The notes under the pieces: model-generated
The model's input: the letters and a program-made list of their open reading frames with translations, nothing else
Told to the model about the DNA's origin: nothing
Databases searched by the model: none
Assembly (NCBI GenBank): GCA_022616415.1
Contig: JAKEEU010000184.1
Span: 1 to 43,144 of the forward strand
Direction of reading: 5' to 3'
Length of the DNA: 43,144 nt
Origin: Candidatus Zhuqueibacterota bacterium
Lineage (GTDB): Bacteria > Zhuqueibacterota > Zhuqueibacteria > Zhuqueibacterales > Zhuqueibacteraceae
Made by a program: the position numbers and the translations under genes
Shown here: positions 32,719 through 41,281 of the stretch, one piece after another
How the letters are laid out: every line of letters starts with the position of its first letter
Position numbering within the stretch: position 1 is the stretch's first letter

Positions 32719-33385
32719 TCAGTTAATCCGCAGAATGCGCCTCGTGATTCTCTGATTCTCAACGGAGAACTCGAATAAGTAGACGCCGGTTGCAACCTGG
32801 GAGCCGCGCTGATCGCTTCCATCCCAGCTCAGCTCATAGACGCCCGGAATGAACTTCTGCTGGGTTATGGTTTTGATCTCCTGACCGAGCAGATTAAGGA
32901 TGCGGACCGTGACCGGCACAACTCTGCCGATCTCGAATGATATCGAGACCTGTTTGCGGAAGGGATTAGGATGAATTCCTTTCAGGCGAAAATTTCGGGC
33001 AATTGCCGGTTCTTTCTGATCAACCTCGGAGACTGGATCGTGCGCCGCATCCAAGAACGGAGAGAAGTTGACAACTCCGAGTTCGGGATAATCATTGATT
33101 GCGTATGGTAAACTGTTCAGCCTTGGTTTGCCCGAAATAGACTTTGGCAAAGTCGATGCCTTGGCGGGTAATGTCTATTCGCGGTGAGGAAGGTGTCGCT
33201 TCGGCTGTGTTCCCGTAAGCGCCCACGTCAATTCTTCTGCCGTTGTAATGCGGCTCGTTGGAATAGTCCGAAGCCGGATCGCCGGCATCGATGCATGGAG
33301 AATCTTCTGCAAGATGAAAATCACCATTGGCCGGGTCGATGAAACGAGGGTCCAGATTGATCGGCGGGATTATTGGGCTCGCCGT
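32719..33385 (-). pseudogene. Frameshifted 3' remnant of a secreted beta-helix/T9SS protein
   Basis: The minus-strand frame ending at 33092 encodes NLDPRFIDPANGDFHLAEDS and CIDAGDPASDYSNEPHYNG, typical of right-handed beta-helix surface proteins, then VYFGQTKAEQFTIRNQ-stop. A second frame (ending 32719) continues with DYPELGVVNF and a T9SS sorting domain (GIHPNPFRKQVSISFEIG, ending RRILRIN). Restoring two bases near 33093 would give FTIRNQGDYPE, the usual phrase, so a 2-base deletion is likely. The 5' part of the gene is missing; the fragment begins 10-40 bases after the rhamnulokinase stop. Confidence 0.7.
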
Positions 33386-33408
33386 TCATTTACTTATCTT
33401 TTAATTGC

Positions 33409-34887
33409 TCATCGCATGGTTTGCATTTCTCGAAACCTTTTATACGCTTCCTCCCACGGCATTTTCTCCTGCGGTTCATATCGCACTGTCGGGAACGAGT
33501 TGCGCACCACTTGCCGTAATGCCGCCAACGACGGCAAATGTCCCATCGCGATGGCCTGGATGAGCACATTGCCGATCGCGGTACACTCGACTGGGCCCGC
33601 GACAACAACCCGCCCGGTGGCGTTAGCGCTGAGCTGATTCAACAACTGATTCTTGCTTCCACCGCCAACGATGTGCAGCGTTGTCAGCTTTCGCTCCGTT
33701 ACTTCTTCGATCTGGTCGAGCGTCTGTCGATACAGCAGCGCCAGGCTCTCTAAAACGCAACGGACGAATTCACCTGGCGTCGTGGGCGCGGGTTGATGAG
33801 TCTCTCGACAGTAGTCCGCAATTTTTTGCGGCATATTGTCGGGCTTGGCGAAGCGATCATCTCCCAGGTTCAGCAGCGCTTTGAGCGGCGGAGCAGACTC
33901 AGCCATCGCGGTCAACTGCTCATAATTATATTCCTGCCCGGTTTTGGCCCAGGCGCGACGGCATTCCTGCACCACCCACAGGCCGATGATGTTTTTCAAA
34001 AAACGGATGCTGCCGCCGAAACCGACTTCGTTGGTGAAATTGTATTGCCGGCTTTTCACGGTGATTATCGGGGTTGAGCTTTCAATGCCGAGCAATGACC
34101 ACGTACCCGAGCTGAGATAAGCCCAATTCTTGCCTGCTGCCGGCACCGCCGCCACGGCGGCTCCGGTGTCGTGTGAGCAACTGGCGACGACTTGGAGGTC
34201 TCGCAGCTCTGTTTCGGCGGCAAGCGCCGGCAATAACGGCCCGAGCTTCGTTCCGGACGGCACGACTTCAGGGAAAATTCGCGCGGAGAAGCCGAACTTT
34301 TCAATCAACTTCTTCGCCCACGTCCGTTGTTGTGGATTGTAAAGCTGGGTGGTGCTTGCCAACGATTCCTCCGCTTTCGGTACGCCGGACAACAGAAAAT
34401 TGAAATAATCGCCAATGTTGAGAAATCGCTCGGCAGCCGAGAGAATCGCCGGCCGTTGCAAGAGATCGGCATGGAGTTGATACAGTGTATTGATGAAAAT
34501 GAACTGGATTCCGGTCTCTGCAAAGATTTCGTCGGCGGGCGCCACGGCAAACGCGCGCGCCAAGCCGTCATCAGTGCGGCTGTCGCGATATTGAAACGGC
34601 GCCGTCAACATCGGCTCATTTCCATGCAGCAACACATAGTCAACGCCCCACGAATCACAGCTCACGCTCGATACTGAAATTCCGCGCGCTGCAACTTTAC
34701 GCAAACCCACTTTCAGCTCTTCGAAGAGACGCAGCACGTCCCAACGCAGCGAATCACAGATGGCAATGGCGCCGTTGGGAAAGCGATGGATTTCCTCGAT
34801 TGTAAGGTGATCATCGGCCAGCGTGCCGAGCATGGCGCGGCCGCTTTCGGCGCCGAGATCACACGCAATATAATGATGATTGCTCAA
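33409..34887 (-). CDS. rhaB: L-rhamnulokinase (FGGY sugar kinase family)
   Basis: About 492 residues. It phosphorylates L-rhamnulose (possibly also L-fuculose) to the 1-phosphate. Family marks are CDLGAESGRAMLG at the phosphate loop, CDSWGVDYVLL, the substrate region PFQYRDSRTD, LSSGTWSLLG, and HIVGGGSKNQLLNQLSANAT in the C-terminal ATP-binding lobe. TTG 34887 is preferred as the start because GGAG lies 9 bases before it; TTG 34902, five codons upstream, contains that same site. It lies 80 bases after the aldo/keto reductase gene. A decayed copy of its C-terminus is at 32124-32240. Confidence 0.9.
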   Translation of the reverse strand: MSNHHYIACDLGAESGRAMLGTLADDHLTIEEIHRFPNGAIAICDSLRWDVLRLFEELKVGLRKVAARGISVSSVSCDSWGVDYVLLHGNEPMLTAPFQYRDSRTDDGLARAFAVAPADEIFAETGIQFIFINTLYQLHADLLQRPAILSAAERFLNIGDYFNFLLSGVPKAEESLASTTQLYNPQQRTWAKKLIEKFGFSARIFPEVVPSGTKLGPLLPALAAETELRDLQVVASCSHDTGAAVAAVPAAGKNWAYLSSGTWSLLGIESSTPIITVKSRQYNFTNEVGFGGSIRFLKNIIGLWVVQECRRAWAKTGQEYNYEQLTAMAESAPPLKALLNLGDDRFAKPDNMPQKIADYCRETHQPAPTTPGEFVRCVLESLALLYRQTLDQIEEVTERKLTTLHIVGGGSKNQLLNQLSANATGRVVVAGPVECTAIGNVLIQAIAMGHLPSLAALRQVVRNSFPTVRYEPQEKMPWEEAYKRFREMQTMR

Positions 34888-34967
34888 TTTTTGTTTCTCC
34901 AAATAATCAGCATCAAAATCAGCGGTCGTGAGCTTGTTTGAGCACCGGCATAACGTTTTGCGGTGTG

Positions 34968-35966
34968 CTATCCATTTTCCGACAAAATCCGATCGATGGC
35001 TTTCAATTCATCCTCAGTGAATTCGAGTTTATCCAAAGCGGTAACGATCTCTTTGATTTGACTGACGCGACTGGCGCCAATCAGTGCCGATGTCACGTTG
35101 GAATGGCGCAGCACCCATGCAATCGCCATTTGCGCCACGGATTGGCTGCGTTGCTGCGCGATGATTTTCAGCTTTCGCACCTTCTCCAATTTGTCTGCGG
35201 TGACGTTTTCGCGACGGAGGTAAGCTTTCGGTTTGGCCGCGCGCGAATCGGCGGGAATGCCGTCCAGATATTTTTCCGTGAGCAGCCCTTGCGCCAGGGG
35301 AGAAAAAGCGATGCAGCCGATGCCCTTTTCTTTCAGCACCTCGAGCAGCCCGTCTTCGACCCAGCGATTGAACATGTTGTAAACCGGCTGATGAATCAGG
35401 CACGGCGTGCCGAGCCGGTTCAATATTTCTGCCGCTTGGCGTGTTGATTCGGCGCTATAAGCGGAAATGCCGGCATACAGCGCCTTGCCGCTGCGCACAA
35501 TGTGATCGAGCGCACCCATTGTCTCTTCCAGCGGCGTTTCTGGATCGGGACGATGATGATAGAAAATGTCGACGTAGTCCAAGCCCATGCGCTTGAGGCT
35601 TTGATCGAGGCTGGCGATGAGATACTTGCGCGAGCCCCAATTGCCATACGGGCCTGGCCACATATCCCACCCGGCTTTACTGGAGATGATCGATTCATCG
35701 CGATAACCGGCGAGATCTTTGCGGAAAATTTGCCCAAACGTTTCTTCTGCAGAGCCATAAGGCGGGCCATAATTGTTCGCCAAATCGAAATGGGTGATGC
35801 CGAGATCGAACGCACGATGAATCATGGCGCGCGCATTCTCGAACACGTCAACGCCGCCGAAATTGTGCCAGAGGCCGAGCGAAATGGCCGGCAGCTTCAG
35901 CCCGCTGCGGCCGCAGCGGTTGTAGCGCATGCCATCATAGCGGGATGAAGAGGGTACGTAGCTCAC
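34968..35966 (-). CDS. Aldo/keto reductase, L-glyceraldehyde-3-phosphate reductase (YghZ) type
   Basis: 332 residues, an NADPH-dependent (beta/alpha)8 oxidoreductase of the AKR14/YghZ type. The catalytic tetrad is visible: D61 and Y66 in DLANNYG, K97 in SSKAGW, and H137/H138 in DIFYHHRP. The C-terminal cofactor region has SALIGASRVSQIKE. Characterised relatives reduce L-glyceraldehyde 3-phosphate and methylglyoxal. Here, between rhamnulokinase and a class II aldolase, reduction of L-lactaldehyde to propane-1,2-diol is an attractive inferred role. The start is GTG 35966 with only a weak purine stretch upstream. Confidence 0.85.
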   Translation of the reverse strand: MSYVPSSSRYDGMRYNRCGRSGLKLPAISLGLWHNFGGVDVFENARAMIHRAFDLGITHFDLANNYGPPYGSAEETFGQIFRKDLAGYRDESIISSKAGWDMWPGPYGNWGSRKYLIASLDQSLKRMGLDYVDIFYHHRPDPETPLEETMGALDHIVRSGKALYAGISAYSAESTRQAAEILNRLGTPCLIHQPVYNMFNRWVEDGLLEVLKEKGIGCIAFSPLAQGLLTEKYLDGIPADSRAAKPKAYLRRENVTADKLEKVRKLKIIAQQRSQSVAQMAIAWVLRHSNVTSALIGASRVSQIKEIVTALDKLEFTEDELKAIDRILSENG

Positions 35967-36038
35967 GTTTTCTCTCTTTTCTTTTTATCCGTGAAAATCC
36001 TTTCGATCCGCGTTATCCGTGTTCAAGAAGCTTTATGT

Positions 36039-36803
36039 TCACAGATTCAGCGCGCGTTGGCGATAATGTTCATCCGAGCGGCCAGCAATGCGCTCGACGT
36101 TTTGCGGTGTCAGAAATTTCGGGCCGCCGAGCATCGCGGCACCAACCCATATTGCGGCAGTTTTCTCCGCCATCAGCATCGCCGCCAACACCGCTGCCGG
36201 CGTCCGGCCCAATGTAATAATACCATGATTCTCCAACAAAATCACGCGCGGGATTTGTTGGCGATTTTTGATAAACTCGTTCGTGCGTTCACGAATCGCT
36301 TGCGCCAAACGCAATCCCGGATCAGTATAAGGCACAAACACGAACTCGCTGCCGCAGCAAACAATCTCGTCGGGGAAAATGCGCCCGGCTGCAAACTCCG
36401 CCGCTCGCGGCGAGCACAGAATTTGATTCACTGCCACCGCATGCGTGTGCCCGACAAACTCGACCCCGTCCAAATTCAAACAATAAGCATGAAACAACGC
36501 TTCGACCGAGGGCTTTTTGCTCTGAGGATCTACGCGACTCGCCATCAGCGCCGTTTCGATGTCTTTGTCGTTGAGACCGCTTTTATGCAGCAGCGACAAA
36601 AGCGCATCAACTTTGCACTCGACCACGTCTTCCTCGCGTAACGTGCCGAGAGAACTGCCGCTGGCTTTGACGAGAAACGTATCTACGCTCAAACGCGCGG
36701 AAGTGTTGCCTTCGCCAAGAATCGCCATCTGCCGATCTTCACGCCCCAGCTCGTGGGACAGATTGAGCAGCGCCGCGAGCCTTTCGTCATGGTTTTTGCG
36801 CAT
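36039..36803 (-). CDS. Class II aldolase/adducin-family protein
   Basis: 254 residues with the zinc-binding pattern of class II sugar-phosphate aldolases: GEGNTSARL in the N-terminal phosphate-binding region, GHTHAVAV (two metal His) and ENHGIITLGRT (third His). It could act as an L-fuculose-1-phosphate aldolase, giving lactaldehyde and dihydroxyacetone phosphate, or on another sugar phosphate or sugar acid. A dedicated rhamnulose-phosphate aldolase is already present at 7130-9316, so a distinct substrate is likely. It lies 72 bases before the reductase gene. ATG 36803 has no strong ribosome binding site and is followed upstream by a GGCAAAAC half-repeat. Confidence 0.82.
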   Translation of the reverse strand: MRKNHDERLAALLNLSHELGREDRQMAILGEGNTSARLSVDTFLVKASGSSLGTLREEDVVECKVDALLSLLHKSGLNDKDIETALMASRVDPQSKKPSVEALFHAYCLNLDGVEFVGHTHAVAVNQILCSPRAAEFAAGRIFPDEIVCCGSEFVFVPYTDPGLRLAQAIRERTNEFIKNRQQIPRVILLENHGIITLGRTPAAVLAAMLMAEKTAAIWVGAAMLGGPKFLTPQNVERIAGRSDEHYRQRALNL

Positions 36804-36818
36804 TCACGTGCTCTAAAC

Positions 36819-36842
36819 AAGGGCAAAACGATTAAAAGCTTC
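36819..36842. repeat. GGCAAAAC-family repeat, half copy 4
   Basis: AAGGGCAAAACGATTAAAAG followed by CTT is a single arm-like piece of the palindrome family, immediately followed by a CACGCAAAG repeat. It lies in the leader of the class II aldolase gene. Confidence 0.5.
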
Positions 36843-36855
36843 AACCTAAAAGCTT

Positions 36856-36946
36856 CACGCAAAGCCGCGAAGACGCTGAGAATACGCAAAGGCTACACCC
36901 ATTAGATTCTCTTGGCGATACCTTTGCGACTCTGCGTCTTTGCGTG
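36856..36946. repeat. Inverted pair of CACGCAAAGACGC repeats
   Basis: The left copy (CACGCAAAGCCGCGAAGACG..., 36856-36892) and the right copy in opposite orientation (CCTTTGCGACTCTGCGTC then TTTGCGTG, 36921-36946) can form a hairpin with a ~28-base loop. It occupies the 175-base gap between the isomerase and aldolase genes, where it could attenuate or protect the message. Confidence 0.65.
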
Positions 36947-36978
36947 GGTGTTTTCCTTTTCTGCATTGTACCGGCTAT

Positions 36979-38796
36979 TCAACGTCCATACAGCGGCCCG
37001 AAATTCGCGCAAACGCGAAAGTCAGCGCCTTGCGGCTCATTCGCGCCGAAGGCCGACCACACGCTGGGGCGGAAAATTTTTTCTTCATTCACATTGTGCA
37101 TGTAAATCGGAATGCGCAGCATTGCCGCCAATGTAATCAAGTTGCTGCCGAGGTGGCCGTAACTCACCGTGCAATGATTCGCGCCCCAGTTGTTCATCAC
37201 CGTGTAGACGTCGCGGAATGGCCCGCTGCCGGTGAGAATCGGCGCAAACCACGTCGTCGGCCAGGTGTGATTGGTTCGCCGGACGAGTACCTCATGAACT
37301 TCAGGCGGGATATTCACCGCATAACCTTCGGCAAGCTGCAAGGCTGGGCCAAGTCCTTTGATCATATTAATGCGAAACATCGTCACCGGCATCTCGCCGC
37401 GCGTGAGATATTGCGACGAGTAGCCGCCGCCGCGAAAATATTCGAGAATCGCCGCGCACCATTTCGTCGCCTCGAGGCATTTGCCCGTTTCTTCGGGTGT
37501 GATTTCCCAAAAGGGCTTCATCACCGGCTGACCATCGCGGGACTGTTGGCCGGTGCCGTCAAGTGTTGCGGGGCCTGAGTTGCTCAAATGGAGAACTCCG
37601 CCCTCGGCTTTGCTGGTGAGCTTCTTGCCGGTCACGCGCTTCACCGCCTCCCGACTCCAGTAAGTGCGAACATCGGCGAAAATTTGAGCGGTATCTGTGA
37701 GCAGATGGCCCAACAACATGGTAGCGCCGTTCAGGCAGTCGTTCTCCGTCGCGACAATATACGGTTGCCGAATGCCGTTCCAATCAAATGAAGTGTTCAA
37801 TATCGCTTCCATAAAATCGCCATTGGGAAAATGATCCGTCCAATGCCGCTGCCCTTGAAAGCCGGAGGCAATCGCATTGTGGCCGAGCGCCTCTTCGCCG
37901 AAACCGAGCGCTTCCAGCCGCGGATTTCCAACCATCAGATCGCGCACGATCATCGTCATCTTCACCACGAATTCCCATTCCCAATCTTTGCGCTGGCGTG
38001 AAAGCTGCTGACCGGCGGCATTCACGTCTTCGCCTTCCGGACAATTTTCTTTGACCCATTTCAGCGCGCGCACAAATTCTTCTTGATCGTAAATGCCCTC
38101 TTCCACACGGCGCACGATTTCAGTCATGTCCACCACTTCCGTGCGCATGCCGAGATAGTTCTGAAAAAAATCATGATCGACGATCGAGCCGGCGATGCCC
38201 ATGGACACCGCGCCGATGGAGAGATACGACTTGCCGCGCATCTCCGCCACCGCGAGGCCCGCCTTGGCAAACGCGAGGAGTTTCTCCTGCACGTCGGCGG
38301 GTATCGTCTCGTCGCCGGCATCTTGAACATCACGGCCATAAATGCCGAACGCGGGCAAACCCTTCTGCGCATATCCCGCCAGCGCCGCGGCTAAATACAC
38401 CGCGCCTGGACGCTCCGTTCCGTTGAATCCCCAAATCGCTTTTGGGATCAACGGATCGGCATCCATCACTTCGGTGCCGTAACACCAACATGGCGTCACC
38501 GTCAAAGAAACGCCAACGCCTTCGCGAGCAAACAACTCGGCGGTTTCCGCGGCTTCCGCTACGCCGCCAATGCAATTTTGGGGAAGCACGCATTCCACCG
38601 GCAGGCCGCTGGCAAGGCGCATGTGCGCGCGCAGAAATTTTGCCGCATTTTTCGCCATCTGCATGGTTTGGTTTTCAAGCGACTCGCGCACGCCTTGGCG
38701 CCGGCCGTCGATGACCGGTCGAATGCCAATTTTCGGCAACGCGCCGCGCAATCGTTTGACCGGCCCAATCATTTTCATATCATTGACATTTGCCAT
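36979..38796 (-). CDS. fucI: L-fucose isomerase family enzyme (FucI-like)
   Basis: 605 residues, close to E. coli FucI (591). It converts an aldose such as L-fucose (or D-arabinose) to the ketose. The three Mn-binding residues are recognisable: E351 in VATENDCLNG, D375 in FADVRTYW (24 residues on, as E337/D361 in E. coli) and H541 in NNWGANH. The start is set at ATG 38796 (MANVNDMKMIGPVKRL); a 101-codon upstream extension overlaps an NTF2-like relic in another frame and is rejected. No rhamnose isomerase (RhaA) is seen in the window, so it might also serve rhamnose, but that is speculation. Confidence 0.9.
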   Translation of the reverse strand: MANVNDMKMIGPVKRLRGALPKIGIRPVIDGRRQGVRESLENQTMQMAKNAAKFLRAHMRLASGLPVECVLPQNCIGGVAEAAETAELFAREGVGVSLTVTPCWCYGTEVMDADPLIPKAIWGFNGTERPGAVYLAAALAGYAQKGLPAFGIYGRDVQDAGDETIPADVQEKLLAFAKAGLAVAEMRGKSYLSIGAVSMGIAGSIVDHDFFQNYLGMRTEVVDMTEIVRRVEEGIYDQEEFVRALKWVKENCPEGEDVNAAGQQLSRQRKDWEWEFVVKMTMIVRDLMVGNPRLEALGFGEEALGHNAIASGFQGQRHWTDHFPNGDFMEAILNTSFDWNGIRQPYIVATENDCLNGATMLLGHLLTDTAQIFADVRTYWSREAVKRVTGKKLTSKAEGGVLHLSNSGPATLDGTGQQSRDGQPVMKPFWEITPEETGKCLEATKWCAAILEYFRGGGYSSQYLTRGEMPVTMFRINMIKGLGPALQLAEGYAVNIPPEVHEVLVRRTNHTWPTTWFAPILTGSGPFRDVYTVMNNWGANHCTVSYGHLGSNLITLAAMLRIPIYMHNVNEEKIFRPSVWSAFGANEPQGADFRVCANFGPLYGR

Positions 38797-38827
38797 GTTC
38801 GTTTTTCTGATTTTCTTCGATGAAGAA

Positions 38828-39037
38828 TTACCACGGTTCAAAACAATCGTAGTTCCGCTGCGCCATAATCTTTCCATCGCGAAACTCCAAAAACATCGCG
38901 AAATGTGCGCGCATTTGCCCGCCTGCCGGCAGCGAGCCAAATGGAATCGCCAATGTCCCCGTCCAAAGCACTTCCAGCGCGACAAGGTTTTCGCCGGCCA
39001 GCGCGTTATTGTTAGATGCAAAATATTTGGAGTAATG
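38828..39037 (-). pseudogene. C-terminal relic of an NTF2/SnoaL-like gene
   Basis: In the frame that ends with TAA at 38828 the minus strand encodes ALAGENLVALEVLWTGTLAI, then PFGSLPAGGQMRAHFAMFLE and FRDGKIMAQRNYDCFEPW. These are the last ~60 residues of a typical ~125-residue NTF2-like (SnoaL) protein. The frame is closed by a stop at 39038-39040 and has no start before the conserved part, so the front half is gone. The 140 bases on to the GH97 stop show only a small CCCC/GGGG hairpin near 39103-39115. Confidence 0.7.
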
Positions 39038-39179
39038 TCAAGCGCAAACTGCAGACTTGACATGCGGCTTGGGATCATAATGTTTCCTGCCGCCAGCATG
39101 CCACCCCGATGGGGTTTCAGAGGTAAGATAGACTTTTTTGGCTAAACATTGCACTAACGGAGTTGGTTACATTACTTTT

Positions 39180-41162
39180 CTATTTCTCCGGCACAAGCAT
39201 CGCTGCCCAGCCGCCGCCAGGCGCTAAATGAACTTTGAGTTTTTCTATGCGCGTAACCATTCGCGTTTGCTTTTTGTAATCGCTCGCGTAACGATCCGCG
39301 TTGATGCCATCAGCCCAAAACGTCATCTTGAAATTGCCCGCGCCGAGAAAACTCAAATCGAGCTCGAAATCGCGCGGCATCCAGTTTGTCATCGCGCCGA
39401 TGTACCAATTGTCGCCGTGCTTGCGCGCGACGGTGATGTATTCGCCAACCTTCGCATTCAGCACGCGCGTCTCATCCCAAACCGTCGGCACCGCGGAGAG
39501 AAATTCCATGCACTCCGGTTCTTTGAGATAGTGAGAAGGGCTATCGGCCAGCATTTGCAAAGGGCTTTCAAAAACCACGTACATCGCCAGTTGATGGCAG
39601 TGCGTGCCCTGGCTCATCGGCCGGTTGAAAATATCGCGAAAATCGTTGGCAGTGGCATTGATCATCGCGCCCGGCGTGTAATCCATCGGCCCGGCAAACA
39701 TGCGGATGAACGGCAGCGTCACATCGTGTTTGGGTGTGACATCCTTCGACCATTTATTCCATTCCAAGCCGCGCACGCCTTCGCGCGTCAGAACGTTGGG
39801 ATACGTGCGCCGCAGACCGGTGGGTTTGTACGCGCCATGGAAATCCACCAACAGATGATGCTCGGCCGCGGCTTTGGCAACTTTCTCATAAAAGTTTACC
39901 ATCTTCTGATCGTCGCGCTGCATGAAATCAACTTTGATTCCCTTCGCGCCCCATTTCTCAAATTGATCGAGCGCGCGATCAAAATCCTTGTCCAGCGCGT
40001 TCCACAACACCCAGGGAATAATGCCGACGTTTTTCGTTTTCGCATAGGCAAACAACTCTTCAATATTCATATCAGGATTGATTTGGAACAAATCTGCGGG
40101 CACGGACCAGCCCTCGTCGAGAATGATATGGTCGATGCCGTAACGCGAGGCAAAATCGATGTAGTATTTGTAGGTCGCCGTGTTCACGCCGGATTTGAAA
40201 TCCACACCAAAAATATTGTTCGCATTCCACCAATCCCACGCCACTTTTCCCGGTTTGATCCAGCCGGTGTCTTTTAAAGCGAGTGGACTGCCGAGCCGGT
40301 AGATGATGTCGTTTGTAATCAAATCGCCATCGTTTTTGGCAGTCGCAATCACACGCCAGGGAAAATTGCGACGGCCAGTAGTTTGCGCGATGTAATCAGC
40401 CGCTCTCACCACCGGCAAGTCGCGGTCGCGCTCCAATTTTTCTTCCAATGGATACAGCGGGAATTTGCTTTTCAGTGTGGCCGTGCCGTCGCCGCTGCCG
40501 TGCAGATAAAGTCCGGCATAGTCCAGCAAATCCGCTTCGGAAATGGCGAGTTTTGTGCCGTTGGGTTTCACCACTAGCGCCGGCAGGCTGCACATTTGCT
40601 TGTCGGTGACATCTTTCACTGCGAGAAATTTGTAGAGCCGTTCCGAATGCGACATGAAGCTCTCTTCTTCCGGAAAATAGATGGAATCGTTCGCGGCGAA
40701 ATTCAGGCTGACTTCTTCATGCTTAATGATGATGTTCCCCGCCAGATTCGTGAAGAACCGGTAAGCGACGCCATCATCATAAGCGCGGAAGCGCACGCCG
40801 TAATTGCCCGAGAAAGCCAATTCCAATTCGTTGTAAACCTCCGGAATGATTTTCCTTTTTTCCGGCAGCACGGGTTTGATTTCTTCTTTGACGGAACGAG
40901 TTTTTGCACTCTTCACCGACGGCGAAGCGCCGAGTACACGGTTGTCGTCCAACGTCATCGAGATCGAAGAAGGCGCGAGCATCTCTTGGCCATTGTGCAG
41001 AATGGAGAAGGTGATCTTGTCCTGCACGTGAATTTTGACTTCAATTTTCTTGTCGGGAGAAAACAATTGGTATGATTTTTCTGTCGCATGTGCTGAAAGG
41101 CAATTGCAGAATACAATGGCCATAGTCAGAATTTTTAAAGCAGAGATGATTCTTTTGTTCAT
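39180..41162 (-). CDS. Secreted glycoside hydrolase family 97, probably retaining alpha-galactosidase type
   Basis: 660 residues with a signal peptide (LTMAIVFCNCLSAHA), then the GH97 N-terminal beta-sandwich, a (beta/alpha)8 barrel (KVAWDWWNANNIFG ... IDHIILDEGWSV ... GIIPWVLWN) and a C-terminal beta domain. The barrel motif GIKVDFMQRDD carries Asp412, at the position of the nucleophile Asp415 of the retaining B. thetaiotaomicron GH97b alpha-galactosidase. That favours a retaining alpha-galactosidase-like enzyme over the inverting SusB alpha-glucosidase type. ATG 41162 is chosen (AGAGGA upstream, clean signal peptide) over a 41-codon extension. It would release sugars in the periplasm. Confidence 0.88.
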   Translation of the reverse strand: MNKRIISALKILTMAIVFCNCLSAHATEKSYQLFSPDKKIEVKIHVQDKITFSILHNGQEMLAPSSISMTLDDNRVLGASPSVKSAKTRSVKEEIKPVLPEKRKIIPEVYNELELAFSGNYGVRFRAYDDGVAYRFFTNLAGNIIIKHEEVSLNFAANDSIYFPEEESFMSHSERLYKFLAVKDVTDKQMCSLPALVVKPNGTKLAISEADLLDYAGLYLHGSGDGTATLKSKFPLYPLEEKLERDRDLPVVRAADYIAQTTGRRNFPWRVIATAKNDGDLITNDIIYRLGSPLALKDTGWIKPGKVAWDWWNANNIFGVDFKSGVNTATYKYYIDFASRYGIDHIILDEGWSVPADLFQINPDMNIEELFAYAKTKNVGIIPWVLWNALDKDFDRALDQFEKWGAKGIKVDFMQRDDQKMVNFYEKVAKAAAEHHLLVDFHGAYKPTGLRRTYPNVLTREGVRGLEWNKWSKDVTPKHDVTLPFIRMFAGPMDYTPGAMINATANDFRDIFNRPMSQGTHCHQLAMYVVFESPLQMLADSPSHYLKEPECMEFLSAVPTVWDETRVLNAKVGEYITVARKHGDNWYIGAMTNWMPRDFELDLSFLGAGNFKMTFWADGINADRYASDYKKQTRMVTRIEKLKVHLAPGGGWAAMLVPEK

Positions 41163-41281
41163 GGATTCCTCTGATTTATAGCGATTTTCTGTTACGTAAA
41201 AAGCTACTCTTTCCGATGTCATTCTGTAAGAATTTTTCAAGAATTGGAACAGCCGTTGAAATTGAGATTTTATTGTCATTG

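Noticed and set aside
38797..39099. 101-codon N-terminal extension of the fucose isomerase
   Set aside because: It has no similarity to FucI proteins and lies over the NTF2-like relic in a different frame; MANVNDM at 38796 is the natural start.
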